DNA of 64,000 nucleotides from Pseudidiomarina indica (lineage in GTDB: Bacteria > Pseudomonadota > Gammaproteobacteria > Enterobacterales > Alteromonadaceae), in the NCBI RefSeq assembly GCF_900104245.1, contig NZ_FMXN01000002.1:186001-250000 (forward strand). Reading direction: 5' to 3'. Positions 35,414 through 45,202 of this stretch are shown one piece after another. Position 1 is the stretch's first letter, and each line of letters starts with the position of its first letter. Below the pieces are notes generated by a model. The model saw only the letters and a list, made by a program, of their open reading frames with translations. It was not told where the DNA came from and ran no database searches. The position numbers and the translations under genes were made by a program.

Positions 35414-36920
35414 TAGCAGCTTCTTCCAGTTTTACACGCCAAATAGCAGGGCCTGTTTCGTGCGCGTTGTCACCGGTGCTATCCACCGCGACTGTGACTG
35501 GCATATCTTCCACTTCAAACTCGTAAATAGCTTCCATCCCTAAGTCCTCAAACCCGACCACCCGTGCTTTCTTAATGGCTTTCGCGACCAAATAAGCAGC
35601 GCCACCAACTGCCATTAAATACACGGCTTTGTGCTGCTTGATGCTTTCCACCGTGGCTGGGCCACGTTCGGCTTTCCCGATCATGCCTAGAATACCGGTT
35701 TGCTCCAGCATGATATCGGTGAACTTGTCCATCCGAGTCGCCGTGGTTGGGCCAGCAGGTCCGACCGCTTCATCGCCGATTGGATCCACCGGCCCGACGT
35801 AGTAAATAAACTTGTTGGTAAAGTCGACCGGCAACGGCTCGCCTGCTTCCAGCATATCTTTGATACGTTTGTGCGCCGCATCACGACCGGTCAACATTTT
35901 GCCGCTTAATAAAATGGTCTCACCGGTTTTCCAGCTTTCCACATCCGCTTGGGTGACGGTATCCAAATTCACGCGACGTGCATCGTCGCCAAGCTCAAAG
36001 GTAATGTCTGGCCAATCAGATAGTTTTGGTGGCTGCAATTCTGCAGGGCCTGAGCCATCAAGGGTAAAGTGCACGTGACGAGTCGCCGCACAGTTTGGAA
36101 TCAAGGTGACCGGTTTCGATGCTGCGTGAGTCGGCGCCGATTTGATTTTCACATCCATGACCGTGGTGACACCGCCCAACCCTTGCGCACCAATCCCTAA
36201 TTGGTTCACTCGGTGATAAATTTCTAAGCGCAGTTCTTCTTCTGCGTTTTGCGGACCACGTTCGAGTAATTCTTGAATATCCACCGGATCCATCAAGGCT
36301 TCTTTGGCTAACACGGCAGATTTCTCCGCGGTGCCACCAATACCCAGCCCGATCATGCCAGGAGGACACCAGCCGGCGCCCAACTTCGGCATGGTTTCGA
36401 CCACCCAATCCGCAATATTATCGCTGGGGTTCAGCATGACCATTTTCGCTTTGTTTTCCGAACCGCCCCCTTTGGCGGCAATCATGACTTCAATTTTATC
36501 GCCAGGAATCATGTCGATATGCACCACGGATGGGGTGTTATCGCCGGTATTTTTACGCGTGCCGGCAGGGTCTGCCACAATCGACGCTCGTAACGGGTTA
36601 TCCGGATTCATATATGCGCGACGGGTGCCTTCGTCCACCATTTGCTGCACCGTCATATCTGTTTTGTCCCATTGTACCGCCATGCCAATCTTGACGAAGC
36701 AGGTAACAATACCGGTATCTTGACACATCGGGCGACGACCATGAGCAGCCATCCGTGAGTTGGTTAATACTTGGGCAATCGCGTTCTTGGCCGCGTCGTT
36801 TTGTTCGCGATGATAGGCTTGTTCAAGGGCTTGGACGAAATCGATGGGATGATAATAAGAAATATACTGCAATGCGTCCGCAATGCTCTCAATAAAATCT
36901 GCCTGACGAATAATAGCCAT
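35406..36920 (-). CDS. fumA: Class I (iron-sulfur) fumarate hydratase
   Basis: Citric acid cycle enzyme hydrating fumarate to malate with a 4Fe-4S cluster. The 504-residue protein carries cluster-cysteine regions MCQDTGIVTCFVKIG, GWCPPGMIGLGIGGTAEKS and LIPNCAATRHVHFTLDGSG, and the C-terminal beta domain with YYVGPVDPIGDEAVGPAGPT. I took the ATG giving MAIIRQADFIES; an upstream TTG would add nine unlikely residues. The gene is divergent from pabB. Whether it corresponds to FumA or FumB in function cannot be told. Confidence 0.96.
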   Translation of the reverse strand: MAIIRQADFIESIADALQYISYYHPIDFVQALEQAYHREQNDAAKNAIAQVLTNSRMAAHGRRPMCQDTGIVTCFVKIGMAVQWDKTDMTVQQMVDEGTRRAYMNPDNPLRASIVADPAGTRKNTGDNTPSVVHIDMIPGDKIEVMIAAKGGGSENKAKMVMLNPSDNIADWVVETMPKLGAGWCPPGMIGLGIGGTAEKSAVLAKEALMDPVDIQELLERGPQNAEEELRLEIYHRVNQLGIGAQGLGGVTTVMDVKIKSAPTHAASKPVTLIPNCAATRHVHFTLDGSGPAELQPPKLSDWPDITFELGDDARRVNLDTVTQADVESWKTGETILLSGKMLTGRDAAHKRIKDMLEAGEPLPVDFTNKFIYYVGPVDPIGDEAVGPAGPTTATRMDKFTDIMLEQTGILGMIGKAERGPATVESIKQHKAVYLMAVGGAAYLVAKAIKKARVVGFEDLGMEAIYEFEVEDMPVTVAVDSTGDNAHETGPAIWRVKLEEAANA

Positions 36921-37069
36921 GGATACCTCGGACTCAATTAGGTTCAAATTACAACATTCTATGAATGTGGCTATGATAGCGTTTTGTCACTGATCTGACT
37001 AGTTGCCATAGTCTTTATCATGATTGTTTATGCTATGCTGGCGCAGAGAAACTTGGTGGAGTTCATGCG

Positions 37070-38410
37070 GTGTCATTACAAGCCATTCAATTAGAGACTA
37101 CAACACCTTTGGTCGAACTGTTCGAGCGTTGCGCCCATGAACCCATGGCGCTATTGCTGGATAGTTGTGAGCACCCGCAAGCGCAATGGGATTTCATTTT
37201 TCGGCAGCCACAGCAGACCGTTACCCAGGCCGCTGATTGGCCGCAGGTATTGCAGCGCGCTCTGGCGCAGCTACCCCCCTATGAAGGTCCTAGCCATCTG
37301 CCCTTCCATGGGGGGTTGGCCGGAGCTTGGAGCTATGACGCAGGCCGAGCGTTGGAGCGCCTGCCCAGCCTCGCTGAGGCCGATATTCCCTTGCCCGAAC
37401 TCAACGTGGGGCTCTATACCCAAGCCCTCATGCGCCATCGCGAGAGTGGCGATACTTGGTTATTAGCCCCCGCCGCCACCTTGGCAAAGCTTAAAGCCTA
37501 TTGGGAACGCCCCTATTCGCCCACTCCTGCGGCATTTCAGTTAACCACCCCCTGGCAAAGCAATATGACGGTGGCAGAATACACCGCTAAGTTTGAGCAA
37601 ATCCAAGCCTATTTACGTGCCGGGGATTGTTATCAGATTAATTTAGCGCAGCGTTTTTCAGCCCGCTACCAAGGCGAGCTCTGGCAGGCTTATCAGCAAT
37701 TACGACACCACAACCGCGCACCTTTTTCAGCGTTTTTACGCTTGCCCGAGGGCGCGTTATTATCCGTTTCGCCAGAACGCTTCTTAGCAATGGACGCCAA
37801 TGGGCGGGTGGAAACCAAGCCCATTAAAGGAACTCGCCCACGCGCGGCGGACCCAGAGCACGATCAGCAACTCGCCACTGAGCTGCAACAAGCGCCCAAA
37901 GATCGAGCCGAAAATGTGATGATTGTGGACCTGTTACGTAACGATCTAAGCCGTTTGTGTGTTCCCGGCAGCGTGCAGGTGCCCCATTTATTTGCCATCG
38001 AATCTTATGCCGCCGTGCACCATTTGGTCAGTACCGTCACCGGGCAATTGGCCAACCCTCGTGACCATCTGCCTCTCCTCGCAGCCTGTTTTCCTGGTGG
38101 TTCCATTACCGGGGCACCGAAAATTAGAGCGATGGAAATTATTGATGAATTAGAACCACAGCGGCGTAGTTATTACTGCGGCAGCTTTGGGTATTTCTCG
38201 CAGCATGGCCAGGCCGATACCAGCATCGCCATTCGAACTTTGGTGGCCACCGCAACCACCCCGCACACCGGCGCTATCTATTGCTGGGCCGGGGGTGGCA
38301 TTGTGGCCGATTCGAACTGCGCCGCTGAATATCAAGAAACTTATGATAAAGTAGCTCGTATACTACCCGTATTGACCACAGCATCAGCACAGGTGTCCCA
38401 TGACTCGTGA
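37070..38410 (+). CDS. pabB: Aminodeoxychorismate synthase component I
   Basis: Converts chorismate, with ammonia from PabA, to 4-amino-4-deoxychorismate for folate synthesis. The 446-residue protein has an N-terminal anthranilate-synthase-like domain and a chorismate-binding domain with QINLAQRFSARYQGE, the PIKGT motif (about 262-266) that distinguishes PabB, and FPGGSITGAPKIRAMEII. Start is GTG with GGTGGA ten bases upstream; an extended -10 (TGCTATGCT, 37031-37039) precedes it. The gene overlaps nudL by 11 bases, and pabB-nudL-sdaA matches the E. coli order. Confidence 0.95.
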   Translation: MSLQAIQLETTTPLVELFERCAHEPMALLLDSCEHPQAQWDFIFRQPQQTVTQAADWPQVLQRALAQLPPYEGPSHLPFHGGLAGAWSYDAGRALERLPSLAEADIPLPELNVGLYTQALMRHRESGDTWLLAPAATLAKLKAYWERPYSPTPAAFQLTTPWQSNMTVAEYTAKFEQIQAYLRAGDCYQINLAQRFSARYQGELWQAYQQLRHHNRAPFSAFLRLPEGALLSVSPERFLAMDANGRVETKPIKGTRPRAADPEHDQQLATELQQAPKDRAENVMIVDLLRNDLSRLCVPGSVQVPHLFAIESYAAVHHLVSTVTGQLANPRDHLPLLAACFPGGSITGAPKIRAMEIIDELEPQRRSYYCGSFGYFSQHGQADTSIAIRTLVATATTPHTGAIYCWAGGGIVADSNCAAEYQETYDKVARILPVLTTASAQVSHDS

Positions 38411-38996
38411 GGAGTTTTTGCAGCGCTTTTTACTGCAGCCAGCGCCCACCATTCAACGGCCGAAGTTGCACCGCATGCAGCCGGCGGCCGTGTTGATTCC
38501 GTTGCTGGAAGTTGACCAAGAGCTGCACGTATTACTCACCCAGCGCAGTGCGCGATTACGTCATCACGCTGGCCAGATTAGTTTTCCTGGCGGACGCCAA
38601 GAATCCAGTGATGTGAACTTGATGGAAACGGCGTTGCGAGAAACCCATGAAGAGATTGGGTTACCACCCGATGATGTCTCATTAATTGGGCAACTTCATG
38701 ATTACCCTGTCATTAGTAATTTTATCGTGCGGCCTTTTGTGGCCTTTATTGACCCCAAGCAACCATTCACGTTGGATCAACACGAAGTGGCCGATATTTT
38801 TACCGTGCCACTCGCACAGATTTTGCAGCAACGTCAACATTACGTCTACCGATTAAGACGTTTGCTGTACGATCAGGTATACTTTATGCCCTATCAGCAG
38901 CGAAATATCTGGGGCGCTACTGCGGGGATGTTGCGTGAGTTGGCTGACCACGTCTATCCTGAGCGACAACGACTCTATCGCCCCCTCAACGATTAA
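38400..38996 (+). CDS. nudL: Nudix hydrolase, CoA pyrophosphatase NudL type
   Basis: Protein of 198 residues with a complete Nudix box beginning FPGGRQESSD and ending ALRETHEEIGL, preceded by the UPF0035 signature LLTQRSARLRHHAGQISF. NudL-type enzymes hydrolyse coenzyme A or acyl-CoA to 4'-phosphopantetheine derivatives and ADP. The start overlaps the pabB end, so the two are translationally coupled; sdaA follows after 15 bases. Confidence 0.93.
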   Translation: MTREEFLQRFLLQPAPTIQRPKLHRMQPAAVLIPLLEVDQELHVLLTQRSARLRHHAGQISFPGGRQESSDVNLMETALRETHEEIGLPPDDVSLIGQLHDYPVISNFIVRPFVAFIDPKQPFTLDQHEVADIFTVPLAQILQQRQHYVYRLRRLLYDQVYFMPYQQRNIWGATAGMLRELADHVYPERQRLYRPLND

Positions 38997-39011
38997 AGGA
39001 AGTCATCAACG

Positions 39012-40385
39012 ATGATTAGCGTATTTGATATTTATAAAGTTGGGATTGGACCATCAAGTTCGCATACTGTCGGACCTATGCGAGCCGCATACGAGTTTCT
39101 ATTAGCTGCCGACCAAGCAATTGGATTATCACAAGTCGACGGTGTTGAAGTGGAACTTTTTGGTTCACTCGGCCAAACCGGTAAAGGTCACGGCACCGGT
39201 AAAGCGGTTATTTTAGGGTTGGCAGGCGAGCAGCCTGAAACCGTCGATACCTCCAAAGTTGAGGCCTTTTTAAAGCAAACGGATGAAACGGAGGCCATCG
39301 CGTTATTAGGGAAGTATCCCATTCGCTTCCCGCGGGAAGGTGCCATTACTTTCCATCGTCGCAAAACCATGCCCAAGCATGCCAATGCCATGGAGCTTCG
39401 CTTATATAAAGATGGCGAAGTGGTTTATAAAGACATGTATTACTCCATCGGGGGTGGCTTTATTGTGCGCGACGAAGATTTTGACAGTTCTCTGGAAGAA
39501 GCCATTGAGCAATCGTCGAAGCCGATTCCGTACCCGTTTGATACCTGTGATGAGCTCCTTGCCCTGTGCCATAAACATGGCAAACGTATCAGCTCCATCA
39601 TGTTAGAAAACGAGAAAGTCTTCCGCAGCGAAGAAGAGATCCGCAAAAATCTCATGCACATTTGGCACACCATGGAAGAGTGTATTGAGCGTGGTATTAA
39701 CACTGAAGGCATCCTTCCTGGTGGGTTGCGGGTACGCCGCCGAGCGCCATCTCTCTATCAATCATTAAAGTACGAAAAAACCAATGACCCACTGCAAGTC
39801 CTGGAATGGGTAAACTTGTACGCGTTGGCGGTGAATGAAGAGAACGCTGACGGCGGACGCGTTGTGACGGCACCCACCAACGGTGCGGCAGGCATTATTC
39901 CGGCGGTGATGAAATATGCCAACCGCTTTATTGCGCCATTGGATGAAGAAACTGTGGTCCGTTTCCTACTCACGTCTGCAGCTATTGGCATTCTCTATAA
40001 AAAGAATGCGTCCATTTCAGGTGCTGAAGTGGGCTGTCAGGGTGAGGTTGGGGTGGCCTGTTCCATGGCAGCCGGAGCTCTGGCTGAGCTCATGGGCGGC
40101 AACGTCAGCCAAGTGGAATGTGCCGCTGAAATTGGCATGGAGCACAACTTAGGCCTAACCTGTGACCCTGTGGGTGGGCTGGTGCAAGTCCCTTGCATTG
40201 AGCGCAATGCCATGGGCTCAGTAAAAGCCATTAACGCAGCACGCCTCGCACTCCGTGGGAATGGCGATCATAAAGTGTCGTTAGACAAAGTGATCAAGAC
40301 CATGTGGGAAACCGGTAATGACATGAAAACCAAGTACAAAGAAACCGCGCGCGGTGGCTTGGCGGTCAACATTATCGAGTGCTAA
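39012..40385 (+). CDS. sdaA: L-serine dehydratase (deaminase), single-chain
   Basis: Iron-sulfur enzyme converting L-serine to pyruvate and ammonia. The 457-residue protein carries both domains in one chain: the N-terminal beta domain ([19 protein letters not shown]) and the C-terminal alpha domain with cluster cysteines in [19 protein letters not shown] and [19 protein letters not shown] precedes the ATG. It is the last gene of pabB-nudL-sdaA and convergent with cysB, with a perfect inverted repeat at the junction. Confidence 0.97.
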   Translation: MISVFDIYKVGIGPSSSHTVGPMRAAYEFLLAADQAIGLSQVDGVEVELFGSLGQTGKGHGTGKAVILGLAGEQPETVDTSKVEAFLKQTDETEAIALLGKYPIRFPREGAITFHRRKTMPKHANAMELRLYKDGEVVYKDMYYSIGGGFIVRDEDFDSSLEEAIEQSSKPIPYPFDTCDELLALCHKHGKRISSIMLENEKVFRSEEEIRKNLMHIWHTMEECIERGINTEGILPGGLRVRRRAPSLYQSLKYEKTNDPLQVLEWVNLYALAVNEENADGGRVVTAPTNGAAGIIPAVMKYANRFIAPLDEETVVRFLLTSAAIGILYKKNASISGAEVGCQGEVGVACSMAAGALAELMGGNVSQVECAAEIGMEHNLGLTCDPVGGLVQVPCIERNAMGSVKAINAARLALRGNGDHKVSLDKVIKTMWETGNDMKTKYKETARGGLAVNIIEC

Positions 40386-40394
40386 TGGATGCAC

Positions 40395-41410
<1,016 letters not shown>

Positions 41411-41469
41411 TTATAGCAAAAATATATATCATATGTGTCATTTATTCCAAATTGAATTTGAGAGGGCCC

Positions 41470-41808
41470 GTGAGTAGTCTTCAGGAACAACTTGAAAAAC
41501 TTGGTTTCCAACGTGCAGAATCCGCTGAAAGTGAGCCAACGACTGCTACCGAGGCACCGCTTGATACCTCCGCCACGGTTTACGTTCACCGCCAAACCAA
41601 AGGCCGCAAAGGCAAAGGGGTAACCTTGATCAAAGAACTCCCTGCGCAGCCACAATTACTCGCTGATTATGCGTCACAGCTGCGGAAGCATTGTGGCGTA
41701 GGCGGTTCGGTGAAAGACCAGGTGATTGAGTTACAAGGAGATCAACGTGACACGGTCAAAGTTTGGCTGGAACAACGTGGCTTTCGCGTGAAATTGGCCG
41801 GCGGTTAA
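41470..41808 (+). CDS. yciH: SUI1/YciH-family translation factor
   Basis: Protein of 112 residues with a C-terminal SUI1 (eIF1-like) fold: VYVHRQTKGRKGKGVTLIKE and LRKHCGVGGSVKDQVIELQG. Bacterial YciH proteins are proposed to affect initiation fidelity. The likely start is GTG (VSSLQEQL) with GAGAGGG just upstream; a TTG six codons earlier is possible. The TAA stop overlaps the stop of the convergent phosphatase/kinase gene (TTAA). Confidence 0.92.
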   Translation: MSSLQEQLEKLGFQRAESAESEPTTATEAPLDTSATVYVHRQTKGRKGKGVTLIKELPAQPQLLADYASQLRKHCGVGGSVKDQVIELQGDQRDTVKVWLEQRGFRVKLAGG

Positions 41809-43472
41809 AGCCCATATTTAAACGAAACCGTGCGGGTGGCGTGATCCCAACTCAGGTCGGTGGTCATTTGTCGTAATAGTTCGAGCCCCCGCCCGTAGGC
41901 TTTGTCGCTGAAATCAGTCACTCGTTCATATTGGGGGCTGCCCTCCCCTGAATCACTCACCTGAATCATGACTTCTTTTCGGCTGGCATCAAAGGCCAAC
42001 ATAATTCGGATGCTTCCTTCGGTGAGTTGCTGCAAGCGTTCCTGCCGCAACTCGTAATACTTTGAAAAGCCATCCGCATCTTGCTTCAGTTCGGAATCGA
42101 GCCCCAACAAGCCATGCTCTAGCGCGTTATTAAAGGCTTCCGCCAAGAACAAATAAATGGTGGTGCGATGACGACTCAAATAAGGCAACTGACTGATGGT
42201 TGTCATAATTTGTGCCACCGGGTCCAGCTGTTTTAAATAGTCTGGCCCAAGTACCGACTCCAACTGGAAGGGAATGACTAATTGGTCATGTTCAGGGGTC
42301 GCTTGGACTAACTTGGTGGGTAGGCAACTTAAAATGGCCAGCGAGAGGTCATCATGCAGTGGCGTTTCACCCCGGAAGCGTTCAAGCTCCTCCACAATCT
42401 GCGGGAAATCTTCTGGGCTGGGATAGGTCGATAACAAGGTTTCTAAAGCTTCAGCCCCTAAAAACTGATGCTGATGCCCCAAGAGTTCAATCACCCCATC
42501 GGTAAACATCGCTATGGAGCTGCCCGATGGGGCTCGGAAGCTGGTCACACGACTATCAAACTCCTCGTCATCCATCACCCCTAGCGCCACGTGAGCCGGT
42601 TTCAAGCGGCGGATGACCTCACCCTGCTCGTTAATCAATAAAGCCGCAGGCATGCCGCCGTTCCAATAGTTCACGCGTTCACCATTGGCCGAAAGTTCCA
42701 GCAAGATGGCCGCACAAAACATGTCATTGGGAAGCAGTCGGCTCATGCGATAGTTAAACTCGGTTACCATTTCAGCCACGGACACCCCACGGTCTGCCAT
42801 AGCAAAAAAGGCTTGCGATAAGGGTAGCGCGCCAGTCGCAGGCGCCAGACCATGACCAGTAAAGTCGGCCATTAACATGTAGAGGTTTCCCAAAGGTCCC
42901 GGTGAGATCAAGCAAAGATCGCCGTTAAACTTAGACATGGGGGTTAAATAGGTATTTACCCGCGGGTATTCTAAAAAGTTGCGGCTCAGGGCGTTCTCAA
43001 AAATGTGTTCAACCAGTTGATGCTCACGTTCAACCCGTGCCGTATGCCAGGCCAAAGTTTGCCATAACCGTTCAATATTTTCTTCGGCCTCATGGAGTTT
43101 TAATCTTTGCTGAAGCCAGCTAACTAAGAATTGTTGCCCCCACGGCCACGCTATTTGCAGGGGGAATTGAGCCTGCAATTGCGTCAAGGTTTCCCACTCA
43201 GGGCTTACCAGTAAGACTTGGGTCTGATGTTCTAACACCAGCTGAGTCAATGGCGTGAGCGACTGCGTGGGCTGTTTTCTCAAAACCAACAGCACCAAAG
43301 GCAGCGGCTCATTCAAATCAACGCGAAATTCTTCAGTCACCACCAATTTTTGCACGTTCAATGAGGTCAGGGGTGACAGCAGCTGACAAAGATCATGGGC
43401 TATGTCTGCATCATCATAAAGAATCAGCATGCGTGTTGAAGCTGTATTGACTGCCCCGACTTGTGCGGCCAT
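41805..43472 (-). CDS. Partner-switching PP2C phosphatase/anti-sigma kinase with degenerate receiver (CrsR/HsbR-like)
   Basis: Protein of 555 residues. N-terminal about 15-125 looks like a receiver fold (RMLILYDDADIAHDLCQLL), but the strand that should carry the phospho-accepting aspartate reads LPLVLLVLRKQP and has none. A short coiled linker leads to a SpoIIE-type PP2C domain (about 165-385) with metal ligands in NGDLCLIS, MADFTGHGLAPATG, FTDGVIE and HDDLSLAIL. The C-terminal about 415-555 is an RsbW-like ATPase with FLAEAFNNALEHG, VSDSGEGSP and YGRGLELLRQM. Such proteins both dephosphorylate and phosphorylate a STAS partner; the Shewanella CrsA-CrsR pair controls RpoS this way. The start overlaps the stop of the STAS gene (TAATG). 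Confidence 0.92.
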   Translation of the reverse strand: MAAQVGAVNTASTRMLILYDDADIAHDLCQLLSPLTSLNVQKLVVTEEFRVDLNEPLPLVLLVLRKQPTQSLTPLTQLVLEHQTQVLLVSPEWETLTQLQAQFPLQIAWPWGQQFLVSWLQQRLKLHEAEENIERLWQTLAWHTARVEREHQLVEHIFENALSRNFLEYPRVNTYLTPMSKFNGDLCLISPGPLGNLYMLMADFTGHGLAPATGALPLSQAFFAMADRGVSVAEMVTEFNYRMSRLLPNDMFCAAILLELSANGERVNYWNGGMPAALLINEQGEVIRRLKPAHVALGVMDDEEFDSRVTSFRAPSGSSIAMFTDGVIELLGHQHQFLGAEALETLLSTYPSPEDFPQIVEELERFRGETPLHDDLSLAILSCLPTKLVQATPEHDQLVIPFQLESVLGPDYLKQLDPVAQIMTTISQLPYLSRHRTTIYLFLAEAFNNALEHGLLGLDSELKQDADGFSKYYELRQERLQQLTEGSIRIMLAFDASRKEVMIQVSDSGEGSPQYERVTDFSDKAYGRGLELLRQMTTDLSWDHATRTVSFKYGL

Positions 43473-43777
43473 TACTCAATCACAAAAAGTTTATCAAAAC
43501 GAGAAATGTCTAGAATACTGCGCACTTCCGGGCGGCAATTAATAATATGAATACCCTTTACCGAACTCCCCAACGCTTTGCGCATATTCAACAACATGCC
43601 CAACGCGGAGCTATCAAGATATTCAGTTTCACGCAGATCAATAAAAACCGTCGGTTGCATATCCCCCACGTCACTGTATGCCTGTCGAAACTCCTGCACT
43701 AAATTGAAATCAAATCGCCCTTTAATAGCAATGATAAGCTCTTTACCTTCATTGGCAAATTGTCGATGTAACGGCAT
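43472..43777 (-). CDS. STAS-domain anti-sigma factor antagonist (CrsA/HsbA-like)
   Basis: Single STAS domain of 101 residues. The motif FIDLRETEYLDSSALGMLL holds the serine pair (56/57) where SpoIIAA-type antagonists are phosphorylated. It should be the substrate of the adjacent phosphatase/kinase and release or bind an anti-sigma activity according to its phosphorylation state. AAGGGAG precedes the ATG. The two genes overlap by one base and form a leftward operon. Confidence 0.93.
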   Translation of the reverse strand: MPLHRQFANEGKELIIAIKGRFDFNLVQEFRQAYSDVGDMQPTVFIDLRETEYLDSSALGMLLNMRKALGSSVKGIHIINCRPEVRSILDISRFDKLFVIE

Positions 43778-43867
43778 CAGTTCTCCCTTGTTTTTCTTAT
43801 TCAGCTAAATAAATAGTGCCAACTTTAAGCTGATGAGACAACCGTCTATTGTCAATTAATTGGATAA

Positions 43868-43902
43868 CAAAAAGCCAGAACGTCGTTCTGGCTTTTTGTT
43901 TA
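43868..43902 (-). terminator. Intrinsic terminator after the amidohydrolase operon
   Basis: AAAAAGCCAGAA pairs perfectly with TTCTGGCTTTTT around a five-base loop, giving a T-rich tail on either strand. It sits 14 bases beyond the stop of the 428-residue amidohydrolase gene. Confidence 0.92.
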
Positions 43903-43915
43903 GGAGAGTCACCGT

Positions 43916-45202
43916 TTACGGCTTTTGACGATATTTCTGATAGAGCTGATTATGGCGGTTATTTAAGTCCACTTCTGCCCCATCAATAAACATCCAGCGC
44001 ACCTTTTGGCCTAAATGGTCAAGGATATCACCATCAGAGACCACGAGAGATGCTTGTTTCCCCACTTCCAGTGAACCTACTTTATCGGCCACACCCATAA
44101 TTTCTGCAGGCTTAATTGTCACGGCAGCTAATGCTTGGTCTTTATCTAACCCAAATGCACTCGCATTGCCCGCGGCAAAGCCTAGGTTACGGATGTCCCA
44201 GAACCCGGTGGAATAAGCAATTGCAAAGTCCACCCCAGCTTCAGCTAACAACGCTGGAACCGCATAGGCTTGATCATAAGGCTCGTCATGGCGCGTTGGC
44301 AATCCATAAGGCTCGCCGTAAATGACTTGCACATCATTCGCCGCGATTTGGTCGGCAATTCGCCACGCATCACGGGCACCAACCAAGACCAATTCGAAGC
44401 CCCACTCTGAAGCAAACTCCATGGCTTGCTCCAACTGTCGCTTATCATGGGCATGCACAAACAACTTGCTGCTGCCGTCAAATAAGCCCAGCATGGCTTC
44501 CCAACGCACATCCATGCCCTGTAATACGTTCGCTTTTTTCGCGTCCGCATAAGCTTTAGCGTCAATGAAAGCCTGCTTCAGTAACTTTAATTCCTCGGCA
44601 TTGGCTTTGCGTTGTTCTTCTGGCGAACGACGCTCCCACCAAGAGGTATTTAAGCTGGCTCGAGGCCAATTCACATGCACCCCAACATTCAAGGTTTCAG
44701 CGGCATCCTCAAAGGTCCAGCCATCGGTTTGTAATAAGCTAGAACGTCCCGCAATCAAGTTTCCTTGCGGCACAATCTGCGCATGCGTAATGCCGTTATA
44801 GCGAATGGTTGGAATCACCTCAGAATCAGGGTTGTAAGCAGTGTGACCACTGACTTCTGGAGTGATTTTACCGATTTCGCGCATATCGTTAGTCGCTCGC
44901 ACCGATTCCAGTTCGATTAAACCGAGTGTGGTATCTAACGCGATGATTCCAGGAAATACTGACTTTCCTGACACATCGATAACGCGCGCATTGGCTGGCA
45001 CTTCGAGCTGGCTGCCAATCGCCACAATTTTCCCTTGATCAAATAACAGATCCGTATTGGGTAACACCCCTTGGGTGACCGTATGCAAGGTACCGCCCTG
45101 TAACAAGACTGGCTGGCTCTGAGCAGCACCTGGCACCATGTCATGAGCAACCGCGCTAACACTTAAGCTGGCTGCGATTACGCTAGTTAATAACTTTTTC
45201 AT
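43916..45202 (-). CDS. Secreted amidohydrolase-fold protein lacking the HxH metal site
   Basis: Protein of 428 residues with a cleavable signal peptide (ASLSVSAVAH). It has the composite domain and barrel layout of imidazolonepropionase-like amidohydrolases: DVSGKSVFPGI, FVHAHDKRQLEQAM, LEVGKQASLVVSDGD. The first metal motif, normally HxH after PGxID, reads ALDTT (residues 88-92), so two ligands are missing and catalysis in the usual way is unlikely. Its start overlaps the stop of the 1033-residue gene (ATGA), implying coupled synthesis and probably a shared complex. Substrate unknown. Confidence 0.88.
   Translation of the reverse strand: MKKLLTSVIAASLSVSAVAHDMVPGAAQSQPVLLQGGTLHTVTQGVLPNTDLLFDQGKIVAIGSQLEVPANARVIDVSGKSVFPGIIALDTTLGLIELESVRATNDMREIGKITPEVSGHTAYNPDSEVIPTIRYNGITHAQIVPQGNLIAGRSSLLQTDGWTFEDAAETLNVGVHVNWPRASLNTSWWERRSPEEQRKANAEELKLLKQAFIDAKAYADAKKANVLQGMDVRWEAMLGLFDGSSKLFVHAHDKRQLEQAMEFASEWGFELVLVGARDAWRIADQIAANDVQVIYGEPYGLPTRHDEPYDQAYAVPALLAEAGVDFAIAYSTGFWDIRNLGFAAGNASAFGLDKDQALAAVTIKPAEIMGVADKVGSLEVGKQASLVVSDGDILDHLGQKVRWMFIDGAEVDLNNRHNQLYQKYRQKP

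Noticed and set aside
34926-35543. Cys-rich rightward frames in rmuC
   Set aside because: Shadows of the Gln-rich RmuC coiled coil, same cause as in smc.
43778-43867. TTGGCAC upstream of the STAS gene considered as a sigma-54 site
   Set aside because: The GC element at the required distance is absent (TTTAG instead of TTGC).
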